Of a stretch of DNA of 64,000 nucleotides, positions 63,273 to 64,000 are shown one piece after another (the first letter of the stretch is position 1; each line of letters starts with the position of its first letter). Source of the DNA: Lottia gigantea (lineage: Eukaryota > Mollusca > Gastropoda > Lottiidae); NCBI RefSeq assembly GCF_000327385.1, contig NW_008708846.1, positions 1,372,246 to 1,436,245 on the forward strand. Reading direction: 5' to 3'. The notes under the pieces were generated by a model. The model was given only the letters and a program-made list of their open reading frames with translations, did not search any database and was not told the origin of the DNA. The position numbers were made by a program, and so were the translations under genes.

Positions 63273-64000
63273 TGGGAGAATCAAACCCTCCCTTCCCCGA
63301 AATCTAATACTGTCCGTGCCAGGCCAGATCAGACAATTTATTTTGACTTTGGTATATTTTATTTCATCTTATATTTATATATTTTATTTTTTTTTGTATA
63401 TATTGTATATGTTAGGATTTTGACATTTGTTTCTCGTGCATATAACAAACTTTCTTCAAAAAAATTTGCATTAATCTTTTAATCTAACCAAGTAAATTTA
63501 ATTGCCATTATTTATGTTTTTCTTCCATGTAAATTATACTCCGAGATAATCCATCCATTTAAATTACTACTCGGGTATAATCAAAATTCAACGTTAGTTC
63601 TAATCAATTTACAATTCACTAATCCCGCTTATTTTATCAAATATTTCTCATGTTTATTTATTTTATATTTTTGTATTCTTGATTTCTGATTATTTATGTT
63701 TTACATTTATGTAAATTGTACTCTGAGATAATCTAATCCTCCTGAATTATTACTCAGATATAATCAAAATCTAATCCAATATTTCTATAATCCTCAATTG
63801 ATCAAAGATATGACTCAACTAATTAAGAAATCAAAAATAATCCTAATCCTCAACTGATCAAAGATATGACATGATTCACTCAATAATTTTTAGAAAATCA
63901 AAAACCTGTATTAACTGACTACTATATAAATCGCAAATTAAATCTCATTTCATAACCATTCCTCGACACTTGAAAAAGGATAATATTTCGAAAACCGGTT
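63273..64000 (+). mobile_element. Penelope-like element D, pseudo-LTR (continues beyond window)
   Basis: It starts in TGGGAGAATCAAACCCTCCC and matches 22405-23130 closely over more than 700 bases, including CACTTGAAAAAGGATAATAT at the end of the window. ORF1 should follow outside. Few differences are seen, so this copy looks young. Confidence 0.85.

Overview
This is a 64 kb stretch of AT-rich eukaryotic DNA built almost entirely from mobile elements and their fossils. No single-copy host gene is evident. The mix points to an invertebrate, most likely a marine mollusc or other lophotrochozoan: Penelope-like elements (PLEs), adintovirus-type Polintons, LINEs with 2A-like leaders, a tRNA-headed SINE, ~160-bp tandem units ending in a short inverted TATACGCCCAC motif, and THAP/Kolobok-like transposase remains. 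The mollusc assignment is an inference from repeat style, not a proof.

Layout. 1-2633: a PLE with an upstream SGNH-hydrolase-like ORF, a reverse transcriptase and a GIY-YIG endonuclease. 2634-6954: a Polinton fossil (minor capsid-like, unknown, packaging ATPase, small membrane/core-like and major capsid genes, all on the minus strand). 6956-7482: a LINE 3' end. 7483-9058: a second, older PLE carrying a 374-bp TTAA-flanked MITE. 9059-13576: a Ty3/gypsy LTR element on the minus strand with unusually short 93-bp terminal repeats. 13577-16500: a minus-strand LINE fragment, itself hit by a tandem-repeat element and a SINE. 16560-20640: a nearly full-length but broken LINE. 20713-28427: a second Polinton with both terminal inverted repeats and 6-bp target duplications, split by an internally deleted PLE (21866-24412). 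28440-32760: two further LINEs in opposite orientation.

33938-38620 holds a decayed multi-copy metazoan protein family followed directly by a ~50-bp minisatellite. A distant inverted copy of its left flank, found next to the same minisatellite at 50045-50140, suggests the whole unit is a DNA transposon. 39590-41210 is a repeat rich in AGGTCA nuclear-receptor half-sites, including two perfect IR-1 palindromes. 43817-47707 contains Kolobok-like transposase, P2X7-C-type cysteine-rich and THAP fragments. 48041-58302 is dominated by SINE, LINE, minisatellite, ~160-bp tandem elements and two terminal-inverted-repeat DNA transposons. 61740-62480 is a DDE-like multi-copy pseudogene. 63273-64000 begins another PLE.

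The most unusual signal is at the ends of the second Polinton. Each end carries a fold-back hairpin whose non-palindromic loop is in opposite orientation at the two ends (a flip/flop state), as in linear genomes that replicate through terminal hairpins. Next are the candidate transposon carrying the CDxTSAF protein family, the SGNH ORF of the PLEs, and the nuclear-receptor-site repeat.
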